Source: Calliphora vicina
Taxonomy: Eukaryota > Arthropoda > Insecta > Diptera > Calliphoridae
Direction: 5' to 3'
Assembly: GCF_958450345.1 (NCBI RefSeq)
Contig: NC_088781.1
Location: forward strand, 49,463,357-49,527,356
DNA length: 64,000 nucleotides
The first letter of the stretch is position 1. Each line of letters opens with the position of its first letter. Position numbers and translations under genes: made by a program. This document shows, in pieces, positions 1 through 11,319 of the stretch. Below the pieces are notes generated by a model. It was not told where the DNA came from, made no database searches, and saw nothing but the letters and a program-made list of their open reading frames with translations.

Positions 1-194
1 TAGGTAAGTCATATTATTATTGGATTAGTTTTTTCTAAAAAACCGAAAAATTTCACAAAACACTAGGTATTTATATTTTTCCGATTTTTTTGACGATTTC
101 AAAAATATTTTGCCGATTTTGACGATTTTTTAGTCCAATTTTGACGATGTTATACCAAAATTATCTGGCAACAGTGGTCAGAACACTAATAATA

Positions 195-667
195 CAGTAG
201 TTTTGACTTACCTGCCTTTCACTGAAGAGCATTTTGCATATAAGTGCACAAAACTTGTGTTTTGTATATTTTTTATTTACCAAACTCCATATAAAATCTG
301 CACATTTAAGATAAGTGTATAATACTTTTGGAAGCTATAACTGGTTTTCATGAAAAAAATTTAATTTAGCTGCCTAATACAAAATTAAATCAAAACAAAT
401 AAGAAAAATACGATTTTGAATGAAAAAATATGTTGTACACTTCTTAATAATTTTAAAAGTAGCTAAAATATCAGTTTGACTTTTTTTTGACTGAAAAACC
501 ACAAAGCTTCGTGTAAATTATTTGCCCTTAGCTGCTTTTTTGGGCAGTAAACTGTAAATGCACTTACCATCAATGAGCAGGTAAGTGCTTTGAGGTTAAC
601 TGCATTTTTAACTTACCTGCACAAAATATCGTGCAAAGTTGATTGTGCAGGTAAGTCAAAATTACTA
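195..667. mobile_element. Tc1/mariner-like MITE with inverted ends
   Basis: The left end reads CAGTAGTTTTGACTTACCTG and the right end is its inverse with two differences (GCAGGTAAGTCAAAATTACTA). TA dinucleotides flank both ends (193-194 and 668-669), as expected of Tc1/mariner target duplications. The 473-bp interior has no useful open frame. It holds further ACTTACC/GGTAAGT motifs near 563-655, so the right side carries subterminal repeats. The TIRs and TA flanks are seen directly. The superfamily is inferred from the CAGT start and the TA flanks. Confidence 0.55.
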
Positions 668-1560
668 TATAAAGAATGTAAAACACCTTATTTATTGTAT
701 CATGGATATAAGTGAGGCCACCCTGTATGTAAGTACAGTGTACAGTTTTGGGCTGTATTTTAAGTTATTATCCAAAATATGTTAGAATATTGTACAATAT
801 GCCATCCAAATTCTATGTTTATAGCCTTTGAGTGGAATGAGTTTTGTAAAGTCTAGACAACAACCTATTATAAATTATGAAGCAAAGCCTCTCAAATGTT
901 TTTACTTAAACTTTTATTTAACAGTTGGGGAAATTATTCAGTGTTTTATGTTTTCTAACATGAATCTACGGTTGTACGTTATTGACAAAATGTATTATAA
1001 TTTAACATAATTTATAAATCGTTGGGTAAAGCAAAACCAATGTAATGATAAGAATACAACATAGAAAAAAACTCGTAAACTTTTCAATCTAACTCAATAA
1101 AAGTAAAGCAGAAATATAATTAATAAGTCCTTTATTTTATCTTTCTGAAGTGGTGAGGTCAATTGACAATGTTTACAGTGATAGTAATATCGGCACAGGT
1201 GGTTGCTGGTTGAAAATCAGTGGGCTCTCAAAAAAAGGTGTCATCAGTTTTTGTCCAACAGCAAATTCCGCCAAATAAGAGTCCATCCACCAAATAAATT
1301 TTGTAAACATTTTTTCCCAAAAAATTGCTTTTTCGTGCACTTTTTTTTAAAAAAATATATTTTTAGAATTACTTCCAGGCACTTCTAATTTTCCACTAGC
1401 AATATTTAGCGAAGTTATAACTACGGTAAAGCTGAACGACTATTGTGAACATATCAATACAATCTGAACATATCTAAGCATTCTAAATAGATCACAAATA
1501 TCACATTATTTTTTACTATTTTTTGACGCTAAAACAAAGATTTTTTGGTTAAAAAAGCAT
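668..1560. other. No gene seen; AT-rich repeat-derived sequence
   Basis: No coding signal is visible. The stretch at about 1215-1250 (ATCAGTGGGCTCTCAAAAAAAG and the following bases) recurs near 33980-34010 and, inverted, near 5220-5240, so this part belongs to a dispersed repeat. Open frames here are short and AT-biased. Confidence 0.5.
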
Positions 1561-1797
1561 GAAAATTTTAAAGTTTTATCATATCTTTCATCAAGCCGAT
1601 CATGCGTGATCAAGATTGGGTAACGTGGTGGGCCCGGATCATACTGATAATGATTTGACTATTTTTCAATATTGCATCACAATTAAATTGAAAAATAGTC
1701 AAATCATTATCAGTATGATCCGGGCCCACCACGTTACCCAATCTTGATCACACATGATCGGCTTGATGCAAGATATGAAAAAACTTTAAAATTTTTG
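1561..1797. repeat. Hairpin: near-perfect inverted repeat of about 110-bp arms
   Basis: The arm at 1561-1670 is repeated in inverse at 1686-1797 around a loop of about 15 bp. The inner 75 bp, including GTAACGTGGTGGGCCCGGAT, match base for base except for one change near 1630 and its partner. Toward the outside small indels accumulate. There is no open frame. Part of the arm (TTTGGGTAACGTGATGGGC) recurs at about 34013, which marks it as a dispersed foldback element rather than a chance palindrome. Confidence 0.75.
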
Positions 1798-2499
1798 AAA
1801 GTGGACAAGGTTTGTGGACTTTCTGAAGAGTAAATATAAGCTTTTTATATAAGTTTTTTATATTGGTGGAAACCTTAGGACTTTAAGAATGATATTTTAG
1901 AGAAATTAAATAATTTAGTGTTCTTGTCGGACGACATTTACCTTAAAAACTAAAAAGATTATAATATGGTGATTTTGATCAAGAAAAATATAAAAAATTA
2001 ATTAATGTAAAATTTTAACGGTTACAGACGTGACAATAACATTTGTAAATAATATAGATCTAAATGTTCTTAAGTCAATGACATTACTATTGTTACCATT
2101 CTTTGTTTTCAAACACCCAAATTTCTAAAACGGGGAAATTGTGTTCAAAACAGAGTTTTTATTTTTAGAAACGTGCCCACTTTGACATTATTTAAAGAGT
2201 GATAGTAAAAACGCTTTGTATGTATATAAACATGATATAGGGCTATACAAATATGAAGAGTTTTTGAGGATCGGTATTTTAAGTTTTTACATTTTTATTT
2301 TTTTCAAAATTGGCCAGGTTTGTATAGGGATGTTTTTGCATTAAGTTGTATTTCCGGTCATACACAAATTTTATATAGTCCGAAAGAATTTTTTTTCTTG
2401 TTTTTGGGAAAAAAACTTAAAAAATACAAGCATACAAGGTTGAAAAATTTAACAAGATGCTTCAACTTTGGATGCGTGTAACTTTCTGTAGGGACAAAA
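1798..2499. other. No gene seen
   Basis: AT-rich sequence with no credible coding frame. GTCGGACGACATTTACC at about 1928 resembles the GTCGGACGG ends of the composite element at 5105. This may be an eroded relative of that element. Confidence 0.4.
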
Positions 2500-2710
2500 A
2501 TGTCGACCCTCCGTAGGTCCGTCATATATAAAATACGAAAAAAGATGGAGCAAAAAAAAATAAACCTAAATATCTCTTGAACTAAAAGAGATAATCTACA
2601 TATATGTATATTTTTTGTAGACATTTTCAAGGACTATCTACATTTCAAATTTCGGCTCATTCGGAACAATAATGGATTTTTGGGAAGTTTTTTTTAATCT
2701 AAGACTTGTA
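2500..2710. repeat. Dispersed repeat, partner of 47405-47590
   Basis: The stretch starting CCTCCGTAGGTCCGTCATAT and ending near GGATTTTTGGGAAGTTTTTT is clearly related, in the same direction, to 47405-47590 (CCTCCGTAGACCCGACATAT ... GATTTTTGGCGAGTTTTTTA). No coding capacity is seen and the element type is unknown. Confidence 0.5.
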
Positions 2711-3202
2711 AATCAACTCGAAAACACCTCAGCGGAGTAAAGATTACACGTCTGAAACTATAAATTTAATGGAGAAAAACTGCGTTTTCAGTAATCATTT
2801 CGTGATCCCGTTTGCTTTTAAAAGGACTTTAAATTTTCATAGGAGTACATTTTTAAAAATATGTTTTAAAATACTTCTGATCATCCTACTATGTCAAGTT
2901 TGGTGTCAAATGATCAAGAAGAATTGTAAAAAATGTCGTATTATTTTTATTTTATCCTGTAAGGATCAAAAGATGTCTAAAATTTGTATCCTTGAATATC
3001 CTTTTAAAAAAAATAATGAGTTAAAGATCCAAATATTGAATACCACATGCCAAAATTTCATCCTTCTATCTTAACTACTTAAGCGTTAAAAAAAAATTTA
3101 AATTTGAATTATTTTATTTTTTATATTTTATTTTAATATTTCATTCGAAAAAAAATATAACAAAATCCGTTGTGAAAAGCAACGAAGAAGACTTTTTAAT
3201 AA

Positions 3203-3876
3203 ATAAGTAAAATTGTATAGTCGGGCAAGCCCGACCTTATGATACCCTACACCGGGTATATGATTATAAAGAGCTTTCTTTTGATATGAAACTTATTTGC
3301 GTTGAATCTTATTTGAATACACACATTTTCGGTAGTGGGCCTTATATGGGAGCTATGACTAATTATGGACCAATCGTCACAAAATTTGGTGGGATGAATT
3401 GCGAATATATGAAACATATTTGTGTTGAATTTTATTTGGATACTGACATATTTCAGAGATTTATGTATATTAATGACATTTTCGAGAATGTTGCTTATAT
3501 GGGAGCTATGGAATATTGTTGACCGGTCGTCACGAAATTTGGTCGTGAGAGTTCGGCTTACATAAAACTTAATTGTGCTGAATTTGGTTTGAAGATGATT
3601 ATAATTAAGATATTTATGAGAGCTTATTTTCAAATAGGACAATTGTATGGGGGCTAGGATAAATAATGGGCTGATTCTAAACAAATTCAATAGCCTTTAT
3701 CCTTGGGGCAATATAAAGGTTTGTGCTAAATTTTGTCGAATTATCTTTAAACCTGCTACCTGTAGTGATCCTGAGCAGATTGGTATACTTTAAGGTGGGT
3801 GTTCGGACAATATTTTTGTATGTTGCAAACAACAGCCCTAACACATTATACCTCCCCCACTATAGTGGTGTAATTT
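3203..3876 (-). mobile_element. DINE/INE-1-like (Helentron-associated) element
   Basis: Carries the hairpin TCGGGCAAGCCCGA at 3221, the promoter-like box TATGGGAGCTATGACTAATT and the ending ACCTCCCCCACTATAGTGG. Read on the minus strand this is the order seen in Drosophila INE-1: TATACC..GGTATA palindrome, pyrimidine run, TAGCTCCCATAT boxes, then a 3' hairpin. The GTCCGTCYG segment is reduced in this copy. Nonautonomous; the short open frames inside are not genes. Confidence 0.65.
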
Positions 3877-3897
3877 ATAAACATGCACTTTTCTTAA

Positions 3898-4728
3898 TCG
3901 CCTATTTGCTGCAGCAACGTCATAACTCAAAATTCGTGTTTTTTGAACTGAATAATTCAAAAAAGTCAATTATTTGTTGAGAGTATGAGAGTATTTTTTG
4001 TTGTAAACATCAAAATTAAAATTCATGTTTTCTCGTATATTTGATAAGTAAAAATTTGTTTAAAATTTATTTAAAAAATAGGAAAATGTCATAAAACATT
4101 CAAAGGCGGTTTTATCGAAACAACTTTTTTTAGTTATGATGTTGTTGCAGCAAAGATCGATGTGTGAGTTTTTAGGGTTTTAGTGAGACCTTCTGAAATA
4201 ATCTTTTATAAAAAGAATATAATTTAAACGATTTTTTCTTTAGATTTGATAAAACTTTTCTTGGAAAAACACTCTCTCGATGATTGTATATGTTGGTGAA
4301 ATCAAAAGCATGATAAAGAATACATATTCCTTTTTGGATTGCTTAAGCTTTTGATTAATTTAATAGTTTCGTTTAGTTATGATAAAAGACTCATTTCAAA
4401 AAAAAAGTTTCGTCTATACATGTAAATACAAAGTTTCAAAGACATGTAAATTAAATATGTCAGTTGTTATACATACTCACTAATCATGTTTATTGGATGT
4501 TCCAAAAATATCTAATTTTAATTTTAATTTGAAATTTGTATTTGAATTGAAAGGGAAAAATAAATACAAAAAAATTGTTTAAAGTGCAAAAAAAAGAATT
4601 TCGGTTAATCGACACAAATTAATCGGTTTATTTGTTATTTGAAAATCGGCAATTTTAAATTATTCGAACAGTTAACCGTCCAAAATTAATCGGTTAACCG
4701 ATTAACGGTTAATCGATTGAATACCCTA
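3898..4728. repeat. Insertion block with inverted TTGCTGCA motifs and a GGTTAATCG-rich end
   Basis: This stretch is absent at the equivalent place in copy 2, so it is a later insertion. At 3898 ATCGCCTATTTGCTGCAGCA faces its inverse at 4131-4162. A related inverse copy sits at 11950-12001. From 4600 on there are multiple GGTTAATCG/CGATTAACC motifs, ending CGATTGAATACCCTA at 4728, which looks like the end of a DNA transposon. Probably two nested small elements. Neither codes for protein. Confidence 0.45.
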
Positions 4729-5118
4729 ATATATAAAGGATGCAATTTTGACATTTAGTATATAATATTTGGGTCTTTAACGCACTATTTTTTTAAAAGG
4801 AATTTATTGGCAATCTTAAAGGATATTAAAGGATAAACATTTAAAAGGACATTTTTGATGTTTACATGATAAAATAAAGATAAAACAAAATATTTTACAA
4901 CTCTTCTTGTTCTTTTGACATACAATTTGTCATTGTTGGAATAGCAGCAGTATTTTTAAATATTTTTTGAAAAATGTACTTCTTAGAAATTTTGAAGTCC
5001 TTAAAAAATGACACAGGATCACGAAATGAAAAACTGAAAACACAGTTTTTCTCCATTAAATTTATAGTTTCAGACGTTCGTGTCTAACGATTTTTTTCTC
5101 TATTTGTCGGACGGTGTT

Positions 5119-5849
5119 ATAGCACAACATAGAAGAGTTTCAGCGTCAAAAAATAGTAAAAATTAAAATTTTTAAGGTACAAAGTGATCTTTATGTACTT
5201 TAGAGTACTTGAAGACAACTTTTTTTGAGGGCCCACTGATGTTCAGAATCTTTGAAGGGTCATAAAAAAAAGATTGGTCACTAAAGTCGCAAAACTTATA
5301 CTGTCATGAATCAAACTTATACTGGGTTTAATTAAAATTTTTAAATTCAAATCAAGCAATCATTGTAGCCATCATTTCTAAACGGAAAAGGAATGATTGC
5401 TTGTGATAAATTTTATTTCCCACCAAAAAAAAAAAAACAAAATGACAAACCTTAAAATTAACAAAAAAATATTCACAAATTTTTGTGTTAAATATTTCAC
5501 AATAAATGCGTTATGTTAATTATAAATTATTTATATTTTTTATAATGGCGCTATTGAAAAAAAAAAAAAATCATAATTAAATTTACTCTTAATTAGCACA
5601 ACTTTATTTTTTTATTTTGGTAATGAGAATACCAAAATACAAATAAAATATTATGAGTATGTAAGTATTGTTTAATTAAAATGTTTTAAAAATAACTAAA
5701 ACATTTAGAGTAATGAGAATATTTAAAATTTATGGCATATTTGTTAAATGATGCCAAAAATTAAAAATCTAACAACTTATTGAAATGTGAAGTCAGGGAA
5801 GGAAAATGTGATTAAGTTATAAATGTAAAGAAAAACATAATATTACACT
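5119..5849. other. No gene seen; AT-rich spacer with repeat fragments
   Basis: Lies between the two inverted composite units. 5220-5290 (GAGGGCCCACTGATGTTCAG) matches, in inverse, 33960-34000. The rest is AT-rich homopolymer-prone DNA with no coding frame. Confidence 0.45.
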
Positions 5850-6252
5850 GTCCGACACACAGAGAAAAAATTCGTTAGACACGAACCGGATTATATACGC
5901 CTGAAACTATAAATTTAATGGGGAAAAACTGTGTTTTCAGTTTTTCATTTCGTGATCCTGTGTCGTTTTTTAAGGACTTCAAATTTTCAAAGAAGTATAT
6001 TTTTAAAAAATATTTAAAAATACTCCTGCTATTCCAACAATGACAAATTATTTGATCCTGTAAGGATCAAAAGATGTCAAAAATGTCCTTTAAAATGATT
6101 ATCCTTTCATATCCTTTAAGATTGCCAATAAATTCCTTTTAAAAAAATAGTGCGTAAATATATACTATATGTCAAAATTTCATCCTTTAAATAAAAAAAA
6201 AAATTATTAGTATACAAAAAAGTTTTATTAAGAAAAGTGCATGTTTATAAAC

Positions 6253-6260
6253 TACACCAC
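6253..6260. repeat. 8-bp target duplication, left copy (TACACCAC)
   Basis: TACACCAC at 6253-6260 is repeated exactly at 7506-7513 on the other side of the inserted element. The uninterrupted sequence in other DINEs has a single copy (TACACCACCATAGTGG). Confidence 0.85.
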
Positions 6261-7505
6261 CAGTGTTGCCAGGAGCTGGCGAAAAAAGAAGCTATATTGG
6301 CTTCAAAAAAAGGCCAGAAAAAGCTAAACCGGTTTAGAAAAAAAGCCAAAAAAAAGCTAAAATATTATAAATTAAGAATTTTGGTTTATATTTATTTTTA
6401 AATAAAAAATTAGAAAATATGTTCATAAAATTCATCTGCTTTACTTAAAGGAAGTACTAAAAAGCTAAATACTAGATTAACCATGTCAGAAAATAGACAT
6501 TGTTGGTTCTATATTTGTCCATTTGTAGTTTAATATATTCTGCCCCTGAGCCTTAAGCTTCGTAATTTTATTAGCACTTTAATTTTTCACTATCAATATG
6601 ACATAATATATTTTTTTTGGTTTTACTACTTTATTATCAACGGGAAAAAAATTGATTTTGCGTAGAGTTTTCATATGGTAATCTTTGTCGCAATTGCTCA
6701 ATTAGTTTAATTTGTCGTATTATTTTTGTCATAATCTTCACTAATTAAAACGTTCTTTATTTTATCTCTCATTCATCAAACTAGTATGAAAAATGTGTCA
6801 AAAACATTAAACAATTTTCAATTGGCGACGATAATGGATCAAATTCCTTGAATTTTAAATCAGAAAACAGCAAATGATTTATTTACTTTTTGTACTTTGT
6901 GCAATACTGGTTTTAAAAAAAGATGGTACGCCAAATTATAATAAGTGTATTAATTACTTAAAAGTTTGGCTTTTTAGAATTGCTGGTTTGACGAAATTAA
7001 AACAAAATGGGTTTTAACTCGAAGCATAGATCCACAAGACGTTTAACAGCTATTGATCGGCATCGAGTATCACAAGCCTTCTAGAGTTTGTGGGGCTCTT
7101 GTCCATTATATAATGATGAATATAATGTGTAATAACAATTTTGTCTTGAAAGAGAATTTGCTAGACATTTAAGCTTTCAGATATAAAATACTCTATTTCA
7201 TTTTGAACCACTTGATATTGGCAATTGTTATTTGTTCTTTTAATACTGCACAATTCTTGAGTATGTTGAAAAGCTAAATGAAAATCAGTAATGAATTAAT
7301 ATGAAAATGGTTCACAAATATAAATTTAGCCTTTTTATTTACTCTTTAGTCTCGAAATTTTTAGCCTTTTTTAATTTCAAAAAAGGCTATTTTGAAATTA
7401 AGAAAAGGCTAGAAAAAAGCCACGAAGCTAAAACCAAAATTTCGAGGCTAAAGTGTAAATAAAAAGGCTAAATTTAGCCTCAAAAAGGCTAAACTGGCAA
7501 CACTG
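6261..7505. mobile_element. Nonautonomous hAT-like element inside a DINE
   Basis: Terminal inverted repeats are CAGTGTTGCCAG at 6261 and CTGGCAACACTG at 7494-7505. The perfect 8-bp duplication TACACCAC is the hAT signature. Subterminal regions are rich in AAAAAGGCTAAA / TTAGCCTTTTT motifs (6300-6360 and 7330-7490), likely transposase-binding repeats. No long open frame is present in its 1,245 bp. TIR and TSD are seen; superfamily follows from the 8-bp TSD and CAGTG start. Confidence 0.8.
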
Positions 7506-8212
7506 TACACCACCATAGTGGGGGAGGTATAATGGGTTAGTGCTGTTGTTTGCAACATTCAAAAATATTGTCCCAACACCCACCTTTCTGGGTCGACTAA
7601 GCGATGTCCGTCTGTCTGTCCGTCCATCCATGTAAACCTTGTAATCAAACTACAGGTCGCAGGTTTAAAAATAATTCGACAAAATTTAGTAAAAATCATT
7701 ATATTGCCCCAAGGACAAACGCTATTGAATTTGGTTAGAATCAGCCCATTATTTATCCTAGCCCCCATACAATTGGCCTATTTGAAAATAGTTAAGCTCT
7801 CATAAATATCTTAATTATAAACATATTCAAACCAAATTCAGCACAATTAAGTTTTATGTAAGCCGAACTCTCACGACCAAATTTTGTGACGATCGGTCAA
7901 CAATATTCCATAGCTCCCATATAAGCAACATTCTCGAAAATGTCATTAATATACATAAATCTCTGAAATATGTCAGTATCCAAACAAAATTCAACACAAA
8001 TATGTTTCGCAATTCATCCCACCAAATTTTGTGATGATTGGTCCATAATTAGTCATAGCTCCCATATAAGGCCCACTACCGAAAATGTGTGTATTCAAAT
8101 AAGATTCAACACAAATAAGTTTCATATCAAAGGAAAACTCTTTATAATCATATACCCGGTGTAGGGTATCATATAGTCGGGTTTGCCCGACTATACCATT
8201 TGACTTGTTTAT
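7506..8212 (+). mobile_element. DINE/INE-1-like element, main part of the copy split by the hAT-like insert
   Basis: Starts with the TACACCACCATAGTGGGGGA palindrome side (first bases also left of the insert at 6245-6260). It continues through CTGTCTGTCCGTCC, TAGCTCCCATATAAG boxes and the hairpin TCGGGTTTGCCCGA at 8178, and ends near TTGACTTGTTT. It is the same family as 3203-3876. The open frames on either strand are noncoding. Confidence 0.65.
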
Positions 8213-8745
8213 TAAAAAGTCTTCTTCGACGCTTTTTACAACGGATTTTGTTATAATTTTTTCGAATGAAATATTAAAATAAAATATAAAAAGTCAAATA
8301 ATTCAAATTTAAAATATTTTTTAACACTTAAGTAGTTAAGATAGAAGGATGAAATTTTGGCATGTGGTATTCAATATTTGGATCTTTAACCCACTATTTT
8401 TTTAAAAAAAATTATTGGAAATCTAAAAGGATATTCAAGGATAAAAATTTGAAAGGACATTTTTGACATCTTTTTTACAGGATAAAATAAAAATAATAGG
8501 AAATATTTTACAACTCTTCTTGATCATTTGACACCAAATTTGACATAGTAGGATGCTGAGAAGTATTTTAAAACATTTTTTTAAAAATGTACTCCTCTGA
8601 AAATTTGAAGTCCTTTTAAAAGGAAACAGAATCACGAAATGAAAAACTGAAAACGCAGTTTTTCTTCATTTAATTTATTGTTCAAGATGTATATCATCCG
8701 GTTCGTGTCTAATATTGAGTGTCGTACGGTGTTATATTACAGATT

Positions 8746-9813
8746 TCATCCCATCTTGGACCAGAATATGACTTTTCTATATATTGTTTAACTAACAGAC
8801 ATTTTTTTTAATAAAATCGGTTATATATTGTGTCCGATATAAATTTGAATTTTATAATCCGTATCTTGAGGGTGCATGGTGTCCGTTATCAAAACAAAAT
8901 TAGGCCAATCCGATCAGAGACGTAGAAATTGACCCCACTTTGGGACCAGGAGTTTCCACACCCACTGTTTAATGTCCAATTTCAAAACTTGAACTCAGCT
9001 TTTCCACCTCTATAGCTATGGGAAATTTTATTAAATGCGGACTACTAGTTTAGAAGTTACAGATTTATTTCCACATTTTTTGTTGAAACATTAGACTTCA
9101 ATATTGTATTAGCTTTAGTACTAATTAATGTATATTTTCCACCCTTGCGTTCTCATTTTCCCAATTATATTTAATTGGCCCAGTTAAATATTAATTTAAT
9201 AACATGCTCATATTATGTTTTCTACTATTAAATAGATAAATTGCCAAAAATATGTACATAATGTAAAATTACGTATAAAAAAAAAAAACACACCAACAAA
9301 TTATAAATAAAATTAAAAATTGTTTGCTGTTTCCTAAATAATACACAAAATATGAAATTGATTACTGCCATGACTACTTGTGCCACCACTATTGATTACT
9401 GTAACTAGCACTGCCATTAATAGATATTCCGCACTGAACTATTGTAATTGCATCCGTAACAATGAATTATGCAGTTGTTACAGCAACTTTTTTTTTTTTT
9501 TTTTTAGTAATTTTTCACAATATTTTCATTTTAAAACCGACATTATAATGGACTTTATTATAATTATTTTCATTATTATATAACATTTTACTATTTGTTT
9601 GTTATTTGTCCCGAAAAAATAGCAGAAATATACATTTATATCGTATCAATTTGCCTGAGAGAAAAAGAAAAAAATTTAATTAATTATTGAAAAACCACAA
9701 AATGTTGCAAAACTTACTGAAAACATTAGTTGTGTATATTTTAGTGAAATTTGTAATTTGGGTGGGTGAAAATTTTATAATTTAGATACAATATGGACAT
9801 TGTGATTGTTGTT
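8746..9813. other. No gene seen
   Basis: 8754-9040 has fragments loosely like the repeat family at 25031 (GGACCAG.., GAAATTGACCCCACTTTGGG). The rest is AT-rich with a T20 run near 9489. The open frame at 9380-9583 is low-complexity and not supported as a gene. Confidence 0.4.
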
Positions 9814-10466
9814 GTACCCTACAGCACCATAGTGCAGATGTTTGTAACGCCCAAAACGCCCGTCCGTCCGTCTGGTTGGCTGGCTGTCCATGTAAACCTT
9901 GTGCGCAGAGTACAGGTCGCAATTTTGAAGATATTTCGATCAAATTTGGTACATATTAGTTTTTCGGCCCAAGGACCAAGCCTATTGAAACTGGCTGAAA
10001 TCAGTCCATTATTTCACCTAGCCCCCATACAAATGTCCTTCCGAAATTGGACTTTATCGATCATAAATGTTTAATTTATAAATGTATCTCCACAAATTGC
10101 GCTTCAAATAACTTTTATATATACAAAATTTATGTCACCAAATTTTGTTACGATCGGTCCATAATTAGTCATAGCTCCCATATTGACCCGCTTCCGAAAA
10201 TCACTTTAACGTGCATAAATCGCTTAAAAATGTTGGTATACTCAAACAAATTCAACATAGTAAACTTTCATATATACATAAATCACACGACCTAATTTCA
10301 TGGTGATAGGTCCATTATTGGTCATAGCCCCCATATAAGGCCCACTTCCGAAAATCACTCAAAAATATAAATTATTGAAATTTTAAAAGAAAAATGTTTT
10401 TGCTCCTTCACTTAGTGTAGGGTATTATATGGTCGGGCTTGACCGACCATACTTTCTTACTTGTTT
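9814..10466 (+). mobile_element. DINE/INE-1-like element
   Basis: Begins TACCCTACAGCACCATAG, lacking the usual GGGGAGGGTATAATGCG half of the palindrome. It passes through CCGTCCGTCCGTCTGG and two TAGCTCCCATAT-type boxes (10168, 10325) and ends with GGTCGGGCTTGACCGACC and CTTACTTGTT. No protein is encoded. Confidence 0.7.
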
Positions 10467-10484
10467 TTTCTGTAACATTTATTT

Positions 10485-10910
10485 TAAATTTATCACTAGA
10501 TATCTATATTGGCTATATTAATGACATAGTAATCCCGATATAGATCAAAATATCCTAATATCTCAGAAATTTTTGGGCCGATTTTCTCGACAGATAGAAG
10601 AACATGGCTATATCGACTCCGCTATCTATAACGATCCAGAATATACATATATTCTTTGTGGGGTCGCAAGTGAAAAATTTAGAAATTACAAACGGAATGA
10701 CAAACTTATATACGGAAGCAGGCCTTATATGGGAGCTATGACTAATTAAGGATCGATCTTCATATAAAACTTATCTGGAGTGAAATTTGTGTAGACAAAG
10801 CCTAATTTTGGCAGGACATTTTGGCAAGCAAATGTATGTAATAAATGTAATCGAAATATCTTTAAGATTGCGATCTGTACTTTGCGCACAAGGTTTACAT
10901 TTGACTAAAG
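10485..10910. mobile_element. DINE fragments, second subtype (mosaic)
   Basis: Contains GACTCCGCTATCTATAACGATCC, ATATTCTTTGTGGGGTCGCA and GCCTTATATGGGAGCTATGA. These match pieces of the 28.3-kb and 39.9-kb DINEs but in broken order. Ends are not clear. Confidence 0.45.
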
Positions 10911-11319
10911 TAAGGCTGGATTGAAACATGCAAATGGTAAAGCTAACGTGTTAAGAAAAGTATCAAGTAAACAAGTATAAAGTAAAATCTCATGATTGTT
11001 TTTATACTTTCAATGGCAAAAGCATGGTATGAAATTAAAGACTAACAAAAAATTCGGGTATTAATTATATTTATTTAATTTTTTATAAAATCCTTTCACA
11101 AGAATCACCAAAGCCCCAAAAATTCAAGCGCTATTTTTACTGCAATTTTATTTTTATTAATCTTTTAAATACTTTGAATTTAATATTGTTTTTATGTTTT
11201 CGAAATAAAAAGTGAAGAGATTATTTTCAAACGCGTCTTTTATTTATTGATATCAATCTGATACATTGCTACTAGTCTCGAATGAAAATGATTGCGAAGG
11301 GTTAAATTGGGCTCTACAA
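10911..11319. other. No gene seen
   Basis: AT-rich; no coding frame, no recognisable repeat. Confidence 0.4.

Larger units (their letters stand above)
2730..5118 (+). mobile_element. Composite DNA element, copy 1 (inverted subterminal repeats around a DINE)
   Basis: About 430 bp at 2750-3200 (CTATAAATTTAATGGAGAAA onward) recur in inverse at 4735-5080, making long inverted subterminal repeats. The right terminus ends GTCGGACGGTGT at about 5116. The matching left terminus is missing or eroded. Inside lie a DINE (3203-3876) and an insertion of about 830 bp (3898-4728) that copy 2 lacks. The same arrangement, inverted, forms copy 2 at 5850-8745. The open frame at 2769-3074 lies in the repeat arm and shows no protein family. 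Boundaries are approximate. Confidence 0.55.
5850..8745 (-). mobile_element. Composite DNA element, copy 2 (inverted relative to copy 1)
   Basis: The left end reads ACACTGTCCGACAC at about 5846 and the right end reads GTGTCGTACGGTGT near 8735, with further matching bases (GACACGAACCGGAT / ATCCGGTTCGTGTC). The subterminal arms at 5890-6190 and 8320-8680 are inverse of each other and match those of copy 1. The DINE inside meets the arm at the same point as in copy 1. A hAT-like element (6261-7505) has inserted into that DINE. Transposase-coding sequence is absent. Confidence 0.55.

Noticed and set aside
3247..3690. 147-codon minus-strand frame as a protein
   Set aside because: It lies entirely in a DINE and consists of translated TAGCTCCCATAT boxes (HSSHI repeats), seen in all copies.
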